The notes: generated by a model from the letters alone, not told the origin. Shown: positions 23,260-36,233, numbered from the stretch's first letter. The stretch is 64,000 bases of DNA from Blasia pusilla (GCA_050084515.1 CM114272.1:27652001-27716000), one strand, 5' to 3'. Numbers and translations: made by a program.

Positions 23260-24255
23260 AGTTATCTTATTGAAAATGGTTATCATGATAGGAAGTTCTT
23301 CTAGTAATGAAGCACTTAATATCTCTAATAATGCAACAACCAAAGTTATAACTCCTATACTTGGCACAATTGCAAGAAGGTAATTGTAGAAAAATCTCTT
23401 TCCTATTCCATCCATATCATCCATGAAAAACATTATTATAGAGAGTACATCATTTTGGAAGATATAAGCAAATTTATCATCTGTAGCATCCCAAATAGCA
23501 CATTTTTTCTTCATTTGAACTTGCTTTTCCCAATCATACTCGTTCACAAAAATCCTCTATATCATATAATAACTCCTCTTTCTCTAAGTATGAATAAGCA
23601 TAAAGATTTTAGAAGTTAAATGGGGCATGTTTGGAAAATGAGACAATCTATTTCCTTAATCTTGCAAACAATGATATGTTTCCAACAATATGGTAGTAAT
23701 TATGGAAGCATCGTAGGGAAAATTAGGAAATCCAATTTTGTGCAATGGGAGAATTGAGAGAAGATTAAGAATGTTGATTTTTTCCAATTGAAGATAGTAA
23801 TCATGAATGATTCCAAAGATATTATTTTAGATATTGAATCAACACTTAAAAAGTAATTAATAAGCTAGAAAATAAGACATATTTTGGTAAAATAATCTTT
23901 CCATATTAAGGCAAAAGAAGAAGAAGTTAAAGAAGTCGAATAAAATTAAGAATTTCCTCACCTTGTTTATATAAGAGATCTTCTATGAGTGGAATAAAAA
24001 TAAATCCCATTGTGCAATAAGTTAAACAAATGTGTTGTAAGCCAAACTAATTTTAAATGAATGATGGAGTGAGTAACCAAGGAGACCTTAAAAGCTTCTT
24101 TGAACAAGATAACACTTCTTTATCATCCTCAAGAAGTCCTAATTGGATTATGTCCTCCTTAAATGTAGGATATAGAACTCCATCTATAATCCTAAAATAT
24201 TTATGTAAAGCTACTCCTTGAGCATGATGGAGGAGTTATCTTAACCAATGATTCC
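23260..24255 (-). pseudogene. Helitron PIF1-like helicase remnant
   Basis: Minus-strand remnant of the Rep/helicase protein of a rolling-circle (Helitron) transposon. The upstream part (about 24250-24070) reads FRIIDGVLYPTFKEDIIQLG then LLEDDK, the conserved segment before the helicase domain. The downstream part (about 23530-23260) has the degenerate Walker A region DDMDGIGKRFFYNYLLAIV followed by ITLVVALLEILSASLLE, equivalent to the G.GGTGKTFLYN...ALAVASSGIAALLL block of intact helicases. The Walker A Lys is kept, but flanking residues are changed and stops are frequent. It is homologous to the copy at 32.9 kb. Confidence 0.75.
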
Positions 24256-24704
24256 CCCCATCTTCTTAGTTTCTTAGTTTTAATATTTTATCGTTTGACA
24301 CTTAGGGGATTATATTTGAGGCCTTCATAGCGGATCCAATTTCCTCTTTGTTTGCGACATTGGTACATAGTACCAATATAGGGCTGCCCACTAGTCGACA
24401 GATTGCGAGTCGTTTTTGTAAGTTTGAGGTTTGATTTCATGTGTACGGAGGTCCTGAGTGCACTGTCTTCTTAGATAACACTTATTTACGCACATGTTGG
24501 GCAGCTATGGAATGGGAAAATTTGGGGACGGGGGATATTTTCGTTGCTGGTTTTTGACCCCTTTGCGCACTTGTGTTGGTCGAAAAGATGTCGTATCTGA
24601 TCTTTGATCTTATAAATCTGCTCTGCCTTCCCTCTACTATCTTTCTCTCCGCATTTTGGTGGGTTCTTATGCACTCTGATGTTGTGCATTCCTCTTGATG
24701 TGAA
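24256..24704. other. Spacer, nothing recognised
   Basis: No motif recognised. Confidence 0.35.
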
Positions 24705-24940
24705 CTCTCAACCTATCCCCAGGTTTTTCCTCACTTCTCCCTCTTTACAATCGTCATGTTTGTGCTCTTATCTAGTTGCTACTCTAATCAAAATTTTATC
24801 AGAGTGTCTACCGCACACGACCCTCTCAACCTATATGCGGGTTTTTCCTCACTTCTCCCGTTCTAGAGTCATCGTGTTCGTGCTATTATCCGATTTGTTG
24901 TGCAAATAAAATCTGATTAGAGTGTCTCCAGCACACATCC
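24705..24940. repeat. Two-copy tandem repeat, unit about 118 bp
   Basis: Copies start at 24705 and 24823 (CTCTCAACCTAT). Both contain GGTTTTTCCTCACTTCTCCC, a TCGT.TT.GTGCT block and AGAGTGTCT.C.GCACAC. Non-coding. Confidence 0.85.
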
Positions 24941-26249
24941 TCACACACGCATTTACTCGACCTCACACCAAAACAACAACGGGCAGACAAACCAACACAA
25001 TCTAGATTTCTATGGGGCTTAGTACTTGTGTCAAATCCACCTGTTTTGGGTTGCATCGACCATATGCGGCAACATAGATATCAATCTTCCGTGTACTTGT
25101 CTGTATTTGATATCATATGCATATGCACAATAACTTTCTTTAAGAAGATTCACCAACACTCACCTTGATACGCCTACGAGATTTGCGTGCAACCTAAGGG
25201 GATGCAAATTTGTAGTAGTGGCATAATTATCTAGCCTTTTAGGCCCGCTCACGATCTCAATCGATTTCGTTCGAGAGGAGGAAGGAAGGTAGACTCACGA
25301 GTGGGTGAGTCCACTACACATCTCACGAGCTCCTTCACTACGAAAGAGCATCAAAAAAAAAAAAAAAAAAAGGACAGAGTGGAAGGAGTGATAGCAGAGA
25401 GGGAGAGGAGAAGTAGTGGCGCCATGAGAATGAGCAAGGGGGGGAGGACGAAGCCACACTTACGAGCGCGTGAGTCTGCTTTGCAACTCACGAGCTCCTT
25501 GATGCGATGTGGTGAGGGGACAAAACACAACTGAGAGTTTGTGGGGAGGAAAGTGAGCTGAGAGGAAGTGAGGAGGACAGAGAGTGGGAGGGTTGCGGTA
25601 GTGACGAAGGCGCTTAGGCGCATTTCCGCCGTCATATCAACTTCATGTAGATCTAACGGCCTAACCCTAACAACGTCGTTAGGTCTACCAAGACCTAACA
25701 GTTTGGGAGACCAAGCAGAGTCGGGGCCACCCAATGAGGTTAGGGCTATCGGATTAGGGTCGGGCTTTGGTTAGTGTCATCCGACATAACAAATTTTGGT
25801 ATTTTGGATTTCTAAAATTTTTAAAATATTACTAATTAAAATTTACAATAAAATTTCATAATTTCAAATTTCAAATATATAAATTTTTTTATTGATTTCC
25901 ATTTTTATTCCTTTTTCTAGGTTTAGGTTTATTTATTTTAACTATTTTATCCTTTTTTAGTATCAAAAGAATTTTTAGTCTCCCATTCTTCTCATAGTTT
26001 TCTAGTCACTTTTTTTTAACTAATCTTTTGCTCTACATTCTCAACTCTGTGGTGTGTTTATGTAGATGGCGATTGATGGTTGCAAATCTATGGACGTGGA
26101 GAGATCCCCACTTGCAGCTATCACAAATATACCAATTCCAATACAAAGTTCACAAAGACAACCGGAGTATTGAAGCACACATTGCCGATGTAGGCCCATA
26201 GTGTTTCTTCCGTACCTTTCAAATTTGGATTTCTTTTATGAAATTAGTG
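24941..26249. other. Spacer left of the Copia element
   Basis: Contains a poly(A) run near 25351-25370 and a short direct repeat around CTCACGAGCTCCTT (25323 and 25490 areas). No recognised gene. Confidence 0.4.
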
Positions 26250-26254
26250 TTAAT

Positions 26255-26549
26255 TTTGGAAAACTGCTAAACAAGCATAATTGGTGGAAAACGGCTCTCA
26301 CACACACACACCACCATGGACAACGAAATTTACAATAAGAGAATAAGTGGAGGCTGGTCCCCTTCTCAATTATATAGGGTATGTACAAACAACCCTAACC
26401 CTAACCTTAGTCTCGAGTTAGACTAACTCTGATAACCCTAGTTAAGATAATCGTGCTTAACTGACTAACCAAGATTAAGCTTCCCTTCTTTGTGTGAATA
26501 CCAAATGTAGCAGTTCAAGTGTCTCATGACTGTAACTCAATCTTCAATA
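26255..26549 (-). repeat. 3' LTR of Copia element 1
   Basis: About 295 bp, homologous to 31232-31529. Contains the hallmark (CA)n run, GACTAACTCTGATAACCCTA and two or three CCCTAA-like units. Plus-strand ends are TTTGGAAAAC and CTTCAATA. Confidence 0.93.
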
Positions 26550-29500
26550 CTCCCCCTCAAGCTCATATCGATATCTGTGACGCCTAAATCATTTCTAAAC
26601 ATCTTAAACTTATCTCTCGACAATGCCTTTGTAAAGATGTCAATAATTTGTTGATCTGTATCTATATACACAAGATCTATTTCTCTTGCAAGTACTTTCT
26701 CTCTGATAAAATGATAGTGCACCTCAACATGCTTTGTACGAGCATGAAACACAAGGTTATTAGCAAGCTTGATGCTACTTATATTGTCTGCATATATTAC
26801 AATAGGTCTTAAGTTACTAACACCAATCTCAACAAGTAATTGATGAAGCCACACCGCCTCACATGTTACATTGGTTGCTCCTCTGTACTTAGCCTCTGTT
26901 GAAGATAAAGCAACTGTAGGTTGTTTCTTTGAAGCCCAACTTATAGCTGCGCTTCCCAAAGTAAATGAATAACCAGATATGGAGTGTTGATCAGACAAGC
27001 TTCCTGCCCAATCATCTGTGAATCCGTGTAATTGAAAACTCAAAGAAGGTTCAAATTGAAGCTTGAATAGAATACAGAATTTCACATATCGCATAATCCT
27101 CCTCACAGCATCAAGGTGAGATTTTTGAGGTGCTTGCATAAGCTCGCTCACTACGCCAACAACATAACTCAAATCTGGTCTGGTTATAGTTAGATAGATT
27201 AAACTTCCAACCATACGCCTGTACATATTAGAATCTGCAAGCAGCTCTTCTTCATCCACTCTTAGCTTCACACTCTGGTCCAATGGTGTAGAGATTGGCT
27301 TACAAGCCGTCATACCATATTTTGAAAGCATACGAAGAGCATATTGTCGTTGCTCTCTCATCCTTGATAAACTCAATATTAAGGAAGTACTTGAGTTCTC
27401 CCAAGTCCTTCATATCAAATTCTCCTGGTAACTTAAGCTTGACTTGTTATACCATTTCTTCAGTACTCCCACTAATCAGGAGATCGTCGGCATACAACAC
27501 AATGAGAACCGTATGATCTTGTCCTCTCAAGACATATAACGAGCAGTCAGAATCACATACCCTAAAACCCAACTCTTGTAGGACATATGTAATCTTGCCA
27601 TACCAAGCTCTTGGAGCTTGTTTGAGCCCGTATAGAACTTTCTTCAACCTGCATACGCGAAATGGAAACTTGGGATGCTCGTATCCAGATGGTTAAGTCA
27701 TATATACCTCCTTGTATAGATATCCATTCAAGAAGGCATTCTTGACGTCCATGTGATGTCTCCACTTCTTACTTACTGCAACTGCAACCACTATTGTCGT
27801 AGTCGCCATCTTTGCAACATGGCTAAATGTTTCCTCATAATTGATACCATATTGTTGTGCATATTCCTTGGCCACAAATCTCGCTTGGTATCTGTTAATT
27901 TTACCATCTTGATTGCGCTTGATTTTGTAAACCATTTGCAACTAATAGTTTCCTTACTGGAAGGTATATCAACCAGCTCCCATGTCTATTGATGTCTTAA
28001 TGCAGCAAGCTCTTCCCCCATAGCTTCAATCCATTTGACTTTTCTTGCAGCTTCTTCCAAATAACTTGGCTCTTGTTCTTTAAGGGTAGTCATCATATAT
28101 GCATGATGTGTCGCAAGGAAACCTTCATTTATGAATCTATGAAGTGGATGTGTAACTCTACTTGATCTACAAAGTTGTTGTTCAGAGGTAGATATCTCTG
28201 ACACTTGACTCGAGCTCTTACTAATATCAACAGACTGAATGCGTACTCTTCCTATCCATGGACTGAGAGATTTAACTAATGAATCTAGGACCTCTCCTAA
28301 TCCTGCACTAGTATTTGGGGAAGTTGAAGACAATGTGTGTTGGTTTACAGTCATATTCTCCCCCTCAACAGACAAGTTTAGAGGTGTAATAGGCTCATAT
28401 GGAGCATACCATGACTTTAGCTCATAAAAAATAACATCCCGACTAATAATAAGTTGCCTAGAGGATGGAATGTAGCATTTATACCCCTTAGTTCCATCAG
28501 CCTAGCCAATGAAGATACATCTTTCAGATTTAGGGTCTAATTTCTGACATCTCTCAAAAGGAACATGAGCATAACAAATACAACCAAATACTTTCAAGAA
28601 GGAAAAATCAGGTTTACTTCCTATCAAGACTTCGAATGGAGTTTTATCATGAACTCTTGTTGTTGGAGTTTGGTTGATTAAGAAGACTGCACATGCTATA
28701 GCCTCCGTCCAATAGACCTTAGGCATGTTCTTCTCATTCAGCATAGCTCGTGCCGCTTCAACAATATATCGATTCTTCCTCTCAACCACTCCATTTTGTT
28801 GTGGAGTGTAACGACAAGTCACTTGACGTTGGATGCCATTCTGACGTAAATAGTCATCAAACTCTATTGAAAGATACTCTCCTCCTCCATCACAACGTAA
28901 TTTCACAATGTGTTATTCAATTTGCTTCTCCACAAACTTTGAATAATCAGAACTAGAGCTTTGAATGTTTGGAACACTGAGAATACTTCTGACTTGACTT
29001 TCAGAAAGTATACCCACATATACTTAGAGAAGTCATCAATAAATGAAACAAAGTACTGGAAACCACTAAGGCTATGTTGTGATGTTGTCCACACATCACT
29101 TAGATCAACTCCAATATTCTGGATGCTCTTCTACCTTGCTTTGGAAAAGGAAACCTAGCTTTTTTTTCAAATTGGCAAGTAGGACATACCTCTAACGTAG
29201 CAGGACTCGCTAATTTAGGGAGTCCTATTACTATATTAGATGATGAAAGACTCTGTAATCTTTGAAGATTCATATGTCCAATTCTTTTATGCCACGCATT
29301 TATATCTGTGACTTGTTGGCCGGTTTGACCATACATTGTTGTTTGAATCTCTTGCATAGAAATATCTAATTTGAATATTCTGCCATATCTAGTTCCTTTG
29401 GCTATCATAGTCTGATCATCCATTGTTTCAATGAAACAACCATATGCGTTAAACTTCACTTGACAATCCTGTTCTATTATCTGTCCTACAAAGATCACGT

Positions 29501-29756
29501 TTCTTGCAATGGTATGAACATAGAGAACATTTTCAAGAGCACAAAGACTATCTGATGTTATTGGAACTTTGCCAGCATGTGTGATATGATGTTGAGTGTT
29601 ATCTCCTATGAGCACAATTACAGGATCTTTCACCGACTCCAAACTGCTGAACCATTTAGCTTGTAAGGTCATGTGATTTGATGCAACACAGTCAATGTAC
29701 CAATCTGTTGTCGAGTCTTTCTTGACCATTGCTCCCATATGATGAGTCATGACCAA
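26537..29756 (-). pseudogene. Copia 1 pol: protease, integrase, reverse transcriptase, RNase H
   Basis: Broken into several frames. Protease at about 29700: DWYIDCVASNHMT (active-site region altered from D-S-G-A). Integrase: the N-terminal zinc-binding HHCC region with WHKRIGHMNLQRLQ and CPTCQFEKK (29.15-29.35 kb); the core with [13 protein letters not shown] and YTPQQNGVVERKNR (28.5-29.1 kb). RT: NRYQARFVAKEYAQQYGINY, VLYGLKQAPRAWY and the intact catalytic box LYADDLLISGS (27.45-27.94 kb). RNase H and C-terminus: GFTDDWAGSLSDQHSISGYS, ALSSTEAKYRGA, ARTKHVEVHYHFIREKV and DIFTKAL, in one 279-codon frame (26537-27376). Frameshifts and stops separate these frames, so the copy is inactive. Confidence 0.93.
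26550..26564 (-). promoter_or_regulatory. Polypurine tract of Copia element 1
   Basis: Minus strand reads GAGCTTGAGGGGGAG directly upstream of the 3' LTR, where plus-strand DNA synthesis is primed. Confidence 0.85.
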
Positions 29757-30780
29757 AAGATGCTCCGTTTGTGAATGTGGTTATTCTTGATACTACTCTT
29801 GGTGTTGTTGCTCCAAATAGTTTTGTTGTTGTAAGGCTCCTGTTCTCATATCCGGCTTCTTCTTGAAGCAAAACTTTGCATAGTGACCCTTTATCCCACA
29901 GTAATTGCAAGATCTAGGGACCCTCTACTGTTGACCTCAACCCCAATGGTTTCCACCATCATCACCTTATGATTGTATGTGGTACTGGTTCGTAGTTGAT
30001 TGTGTGACATAATATTGAGTGTCTCTTCCTCCATATGCTTGATATTCACTACGACCACAGAAGTTTCTTCAACGACCCCTGCCTCTATTTGATTCATAAC
30101 CTGCAAATAGCGACTCTCTTGCATACTAGACGAGCTATCGCTGCCTACTAGGCGCATCTCTTCACTGATTAATAGAGGAACTAACTCTTGAAAGGTTGGA
30201 TACTTCTCTCTCATAGAGATAGAGGTCTCAAAAGACTTGTAATCCTTTGGAAGACCTTGAAGAGTGAATAAAATCAGATCATCATCTTCTACTGTCACTC
30301 CAATGTTATTCAACTGATCAACAATATGTCTGATACTCAAAATATAATCATTGATGCTCTGCGATCCTTTCCTCACTTCGTTCAATTGCTGTTTCAATTG
30401 AAGCTTTCAGGCTTTTGTAGATGTTTGGAACAACTTTTCCAATACATCCCAGGCCCCCTTCGGAGTATCAACATCTTGAATATGATCTATCATTGGCAAA
30501 CTGATCGTTATTGAAATATAGTGGATTACTTGCCTTGCGCATTTGTTCCACGCGTGAACATTCAAGTCTGTTGAGTCACCTTCTAGCTTGGCCTCATCAC
30601 TTGTCACAAGCTCCCATAGTTATTGACCCATGAGAAATTGTTTCATGCGAAACTTCCAGACATTATAATCTTGCTTATCTAGCTTCTGGCGTATGATCTG
30701 TTGAGGAATACTCCATGACGAACGATTTCACTCACAAAAATGTAATTTCAAGCTTTCTACTGCTACCATTGAAGCATAGA
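29757..30780 (-). pseudogene. Copia 1 gag with zinc-knuckle remnant
   Basis: Gag of the UBN2/Retrotran_gag type: LDKQDYNVWKFRMKQFLMG near the start (about 30640-30690), ISLPMIDHIQDVDTPKGAWD, INDYILSIRHIVDQLNN, LILFTLQGLPKDYKSFE. A zinc knuckle (CNYCGIKGHYAKFC) can be read near 29870-29910 across a stop/frame change. At least two in-frame stops. Confidence 0.88.
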
Positions 30781-31219
30781 CCACTCATGCACAGAAATCG
30801 ACTTGAAATTTGTCAAAATTGATCAACTGTATGAAAGAACTAGTCGAAATTGGCATGTAGAGAGCAAACTGCACAACTTTTCTTCACTAATTGCACTTTC
30901 CTACACTGAAATTGCTATTGCATGAGCTTAGAATGTCAGAATCGAGCGATTTTGGATGCGTTGGAAAGCTCTCCATGAGCTCTACAAGATTTCCAAGACC
31001 AGCCTTTGGTATCATTCTAACTTCTGCGGACCCATACGGCCAAATCGACCGGAAAAGCCTTAAAAATACCTCCAAAGTTTTATAACCGTCAAAGCTCCAC
31101 CTGAAATCTACACCCACTGAGCTCTGAATAAAAATTCCTTCTCCCAAACTTAATTTTTTCCTTCTGTTGCCTCTCTTCAGTCCTCAAACACCAAGAATTT
31201 CAAGTGATGTTCTCCTATC
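30781..31219 (-). other. Copia 1 untranslated leader
   Basis: Sequence between the primer-binding site and gag; no separate gene recognised. Confidence 0.7.
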
Positions 31220-31231
31220 GCTCTGATATCA
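31214..31231 (-). promoter_or_regulatory. Primer-binding site of Copia element 1
   Basis: Minus strand TGATATCAGAGCGATAGG directly follows the 5' LTR. It differs by one base from the common TGGTATCAGAGC complement of initiator tRNA-Met. Confidence 0.9.
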
Positions 31232-31529
31232 TGTGGAAAACTACTAAACAAGCATAACTGGTAGAAAACAACTCTCACACACACACACCACCATGGACAA
31301 CGAAATTTGCAATGAGAGAATGAGTGGAGGTTGGTCCCCTTCTCCATATAGGGTATGTACAAGCAACCCTAACACTAACCTTAGTCTCGAGTTAGACTAA
31401 CTCTGATAACCCTAGTTAAGATAATCGTGCTTAACTGACTAACCAAGATTAAGCTTCCCTACTTCATGTGAGTACCAAATGTAGTAGTTCAGGTGTCTCA
31501 TGAGCTTGACTGTAACTCAATCTTCAATA
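31232..31529 (-). repeat. 5' LTR of Copia element 1
   Basis: About 298 bp, homologous to 26255-26549. The transcription start should lie inside it, but no clean TATA box was identified. Confidence 0.93.
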
Positions 31530-31534
31530 TTAAT

Positions 31535-32911
31535 GTATATGACTACTCTACATTCACTTCCCATAAAATCCTAAGGATTTACATGACTTTCGAAAATTCA
31601 TGCATGCAAAGGCACAACAAAAAGGTGTGCCTATCGGGAGAGAATTTTAGCACAACAAACAAGCATAGGAGATGGACTCATCATCGAAACATCTCCAACA
31701 TAAGTTCACTCTTTTCATTATCATTCAACATGTTGAATTCTCCACAATTCATGCTACTATATATTAAGATGATTTTCTCTATGTGCAAAATTTCCATGTT
31801 CTTCTAGACTTCCAATTCCATCGAATCCTATAGATATACATGATATCCAAACAGTTTTACGCGATGAAGCCCAGAAACGCAAACAAGCCATTTGCGTGGA
31901 TAGAATGGAAGCTCTCAAAGAAAGGGCTGGCTACAACTTCAAGTTGAGTCTACTTTGGTAGTTGAGACTATTCCAAATATTCCAAATATTGAGATTTTGA
32001 CCATTCCAACAATTCCAAATATCGAGATTTTGACTATTAAAAAAAACACAATATTTTGTGAAATAACCCCTTGTTTTTTTGTTAGCTTTTCTATGCATGT
32101 GGGGCAAGGGAAGGACTCAAACATACGAAACTTTTGAGCCCTTGCGGCATGCTTCCATGGCTTGTAAGGCGAGGCTTGACTAAAAAAAAGCAAGCCTACA
32201 TACAAAGTACCTAATAACCTTAGATTAAGAAATTATAAAGGGGGTATCGAGTTTTTGACTATTGGAAGTCCATTTATATGGTCGTATTCATAATACCTTT
32301 TTGGTGCTTTATTTTCCTACATCTTCAATCATAGCCTTGCAAAGTTTGTATTCATATTATTTCTATCCTTTAATCTATTATTTATGTAACCTTATTATAG
32401 TAACTTTCTTTTCTCACACTTTCCAATGAAGTTTAAGTTATGGTAGATCATGAAGATCATCCTCGAGACAAAGAAGATCAATTTAGTCTAAATGAAGATA
32501 TAATTGATGTGCTTCAAGTTGCCACTCATATACTGACAAGAGTTGAGCTACCCAACGATGGACTCCATGAAGTTGTTCAAAATGCATCTACGACCAAACA
32601 GACTACATATGTATCACCGACAGTTGAGTTACCTACCACTTTTCCTATTGTGGATGAACTATTCCCGCATCTACATGAAGTCATCGATAATTCTTTGGCA
32701 CTTCCCAATGTTGGGGATGATCTAATAAAAAAGGGTAGATTATTTGTCTTCTATAAGTAATGGAGTTGTGTTACCACGAAAGAGCCTCTTTGATTTTCCA
32801 ATCATGCTCCAAGCTAATTTCCAAAGCCTTTACTTGCATTCAAACTTAGAGGAACAAGAGCTATTAGATGGTACCGAGGAATTGCATGAACAAGTACAAT
32901 GGGAGAAGCGA
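31535..32911. other. Spacer upstream of the Helitron helicase remnant
   Basis: Contains a short tandem duplication around TTCCAAATAT.GAGATTTTGA (31973-32035) and an acidic 106-codon frame at 32440-32760. A short frame near 31855-31950 (RDEAQKRKQA, then RMEALKERAG) could be part of a Helitron protein, but this is uncertain. Confidence 0.4.
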
Positions 32912-34026
32912 GTATGAATGAAGGACAATGTGTTATTTGGCATGCTATACATGATAAGCTTGATCAAATATGCTTGAATGCTCCACCATCTCCAAAAATA
33001 TTTTTTTCATCGATGGTCTTGGTGGAACAAGAAAGACATTCTTATATAATCTTCTCCTGGCAAGTATAAGGAGTGCAAGAGATATAATTTTGGCTGTAGC
33101 ATCATTTGTAATACCTGCTCTATTGTTAGATGGAAGATGTACCGCACATTCTTGGTTCAAGATCCCTCTCAATCTCCATGAGAGCTCTACCTACAAGTAA
33201 GTTCCTTATACACTTAGTGTCTAATCTTGACAAAACATAAACGTTAATACCTTTAATTATTATAACTTTTAACGAACTTGCATTTGTTGTTTGTAGTTTA
33301 TCGATCAATAGTGATGGAGCGCGCATAATCCCTGATGTATTGCTCATTATATGAGACGAAGCACGTATGGCTCATTGTCAGACATTTGAGGTAGTGAATC
33401 GCACTTTACAAGATATTATGGGAGTGATCTCTGATGATTCACAGAAAATACCATTTTTTTGGCGAACTCACGGTATTTGGTGGTGACTCTCTTCAAGTCT
33501 TGCCTATTGTTCGTCATGGAGAACGTCTAAAAATGATCTCTAAGCCACTATAAAGAAGTCATTTCTATGGTCTCATGTAAAGGTGATGAAGTTAACGAAA
33601 AACATGCGAGTTCAAACATTACAAAGTCATTTGCGTGTTGAACAACAAGCTTTTGCTATTGGCTATTGGAGATGGGAGAGGGTCATGTACTTTTGCTCTC
33701 TCATTTGGGAGAAGATTTTATACAATTACCATTTGAAATGGTTACTAATAGTAATGAAATATGCGATCTTATTGATGTTATCTATGGAAATTCATCCAAT
33801 TGATTCCATGACATTGACTTCTTGAGATATACAACTATTTTGACACCGAGGAATAGAGATGTTGATGATATAATGCAGATATTATGTCTCGATTTCTTGG
33901 ACAGGTTATACTTATTTTGCATATATTTCTTTAAAAAAACTATTTTTTAAAGATTTAGATACTAATATAAAATTACTTTTTTGTATTAATTCATGATATA
34001 TTGGATACAAGAAAAAATAATATAAA

Positions 34027-34057
<31 letters not shown>

Positions 34058-34595
34058 CCTGAGTGTCGAATCTATTCCAAATGAGGGGATGAGCCATACA
34101 TACCCAACTGAATTTTTGAATATGTGCTTGCCTTCACAACTACCTCCGCATCGTTTGTATTTGAAGATTGGTGCACCAATCATGCTCTTACAAAACATGA
34201 ATGGATCACATGAACAAGCAAATAGGACTAGATTGGTGATTCGTGGATTTATGCAACACTGCATAGACGTTGAAATCATCACAGGGAAGAATATTGGAGA
34301 TTGAGTTTTTATTCCACTTATTCCATTGATTGCCTCTAACTTTGGTTTGCCATTATATGTAGGTTTCAATTCCCTATTCCTCCAGCTTTTGCTATGACTA
34401 TTAATAAGTCTCAAGGCCAAACTTTGCAAAAAATAAGAATTTACTTGCCTACTCATGTATTCTCTCATGGTTGATTGTACATGGCATTATCTAGAGTGGG
34501 AAGAAGAGTTCCACCCACATTACGATTGGAAGTGATGAACATTCAAATAAGGAAGGTCACTACACTCGAAATGTGGTGTATAAAGAAATACTTGA
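32912..34595 (+). pseudogene. Helitron PIF1-like helicase remnant, larger copy
   Basis: Reads from MNEGQCVIWHAIHDKLDQIC through the Walker A region FFIDGLGGTRKTFLYNLLLA (G-K-T kept, one Gly to Arg), LAVASFVIPALLLDG, a Walker B-like DEARMAH, GVISDDSQ, KLTKNMRV (about 33585), YTTILTPRNRDVDDI, then the C-terminal part: [53 protein letters not shown]-like (frameshifted, about 34390) and YMALSRVGRRVPPTLRL (34475-34525). Multiple stops and frameshifts. In Helitrons this helicase unwinds DNA during rolling-circle transposition. No reliable Helitron ends were identified. Confidence 0.88.
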
Positions 34596-34719
34596 CTGAA
34601 ATAAAATATTTGCGCACTATTTCCTCTTGTACCAATGCATCTTGGTATATCATTCCCTCTTGCACATGTGCATTGCACGAGCACCTTACTAGTTTATCTT
34701 AGTGTTTGTTCTATTGCGA

Positions 34720-35205
34720 ATGAATGGCTTAGTCATATATTTATCCAATTGAATTCTTCAACACATACTTGCCTTTTGGACTACCTCCTCATTATTTATG
34801 TTTAAAATTTGATACTACAATCATACTCTTATGAAACATGAATGAGACAAAGGACAAGCAAATATTACGAGACTGATGATTCATGGATTTCTAGAATATG
34901 TGACAGATGCTCAAATCATAGAAGGGAAAAATAAGGAAGATCGAGTTTTCATTCCATGTTTCCTATTGATTGCACCTTACTCCTATTGATTTACATAGAT
35001 TTCAATTCCTCATCCATACAACGTTTGTTATGACTTGTAATAGATCAAACTCTACAAATATATGGATTTTACCTACCCAATCATTTATCTCATAGTATTA
35101 TTTAGAGTTGAACACTAAAGTTTGATTCACATTACAATGGGAAGTAGTGTGAATTCAAATATAGAAGGTAATTACACAAAATGTAGTGTGCAATAAGTGT
35201 GAGGT
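34720..35205 (+). pseudogene. Duplicated C-terminal Helitron helicase segment
   Basis: A second, more diverged copy of 34089-34595 in the same orientation. YPIEFFNTYLPFGLPPHYLC, a TIILL.NMNE block, the region equivalent to TG..IGD-VFIP, and the terminal ALSRV region can be aligned in order. It follows the first copy by about 125 bp. Full of stops. Confidence 0.75.
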
Positions 35206-36233
35206 CCTTTGAAGGGGGAGGGTGGGGTTAATTATTACAAGGACATGTGATTAGGCTAGATGGAGAGAAAATATTTTTGCAAATACTTGTAGGGGTTGTA
35301 AAGAAATGATAAGATGGCATAAATATTCATATTTCAAAATATTTCCATGTGCCCATCTATACATTATCTATACTATTCTTGATGATTGGGCTCTTGATTT
35401 GCAAGTACTTACATGCTTCAAACATGGCAACGAGAAAACGTTTCTCATCCTATAAGATTTATTATTTTTTAATTTATGTGCAAACATGGGTTATACACTA
35501 ATAATGAATAACTTCAACACTTGCATTGCACTTGTAATTATAATATTCTTTTGGGCCAATAAGATAATTCAAAATTAATTTTAAATGAAAAATGAAAATT
35601 TTCAAAATAAAATATTATTAATAAATAAATTAAATCCATAATAATTTCTAACATCACTAGGGTGGCTTTCTCCAAAATGCCACATGTGTAGGTTTTAAGG
35701 ATGTATCGTGCACATGGGCATAGGAGCATAGGCCGTAGAGAGCCCTAGTAGCATAGACCGTATGGATCCGCTTTGGGACACCCTAATTGATGAATCGTTT
35801 TACTGTGTGCACAAGTGCCACATTTCAAATATACTTTAGGGCAAAACAGAAATGACCGCATTCAAATGTCGTTTAGGGCAGAAAGTATCGCGCACGGGAC
35901 ACCTACCACCTCAAGGAGTAGTTTGCCCTCGAGATTTCTTGTTCCGGAAGACGATTTGTAGTGTCGCGACTCCTTCTCAGATCTTGCATGTCCCTCAAGT
36001 CAAGAGATCTTCGATGGTCTTGGGTAGACGCGGGATCTGTGTGGGCTGCAGTGTGTATGGCAGCAGCATGAAAGTTACACCCATGGCCAGTTTCTAAGTG
36101 GTTGGGTGTTTATCGTATTGCCGGAGGAATATCTGTCGTCGTTGTTTGTTGTAGGGAGAGAAACAGACGCCGCGGGGGCCTTCGAAAACATCTTCAGTTC
36201 TCCGATCCGTACTCGGTGTGCCGGGTTGCAAGC
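35206..36233. other. Upstream region of the Ran gene
   Basis: AT-rich to about 35700, then increasingly GC-rich towards 36234, as expected for promoter plus 5' UTR. Open frames at 35852-36097 and 36102-36329 have no recognised motif. Confidence 0.4.

Larger units (their letters stand above)
26250..31534 (-). mobile_element. Copia LTR retrotransposon 1, full length with target duplication
   Basis: Complete structure on the minus strand: 5-bp target duplication TTAAT at 26250-26254 and 31530-31534; LTRs at 26255-26549 (3') and 31232-31529 (5'); primer-binding site next to the 5' LTR; polypurine tract next to the 3' LTR; gag-pol in Copia order (gag, protease, integrase, RT, RNase H) between them. 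The two LTRs differ at many positions and by small indels, so the insertion is not recent. Confidence 0.95.

Noticed and set aside
26390-26410. Telomere-like CCCTAA units
   Set aside because: Only two or three units, inside both LTRs of Copia element 1; part of the LTR, not an interstitial telomere.
35206-35260. Possible Helitron 3' end (CTAG at about 35256)
   Set aside because: No convincing hairpin at the right distance and no family copies to compare.
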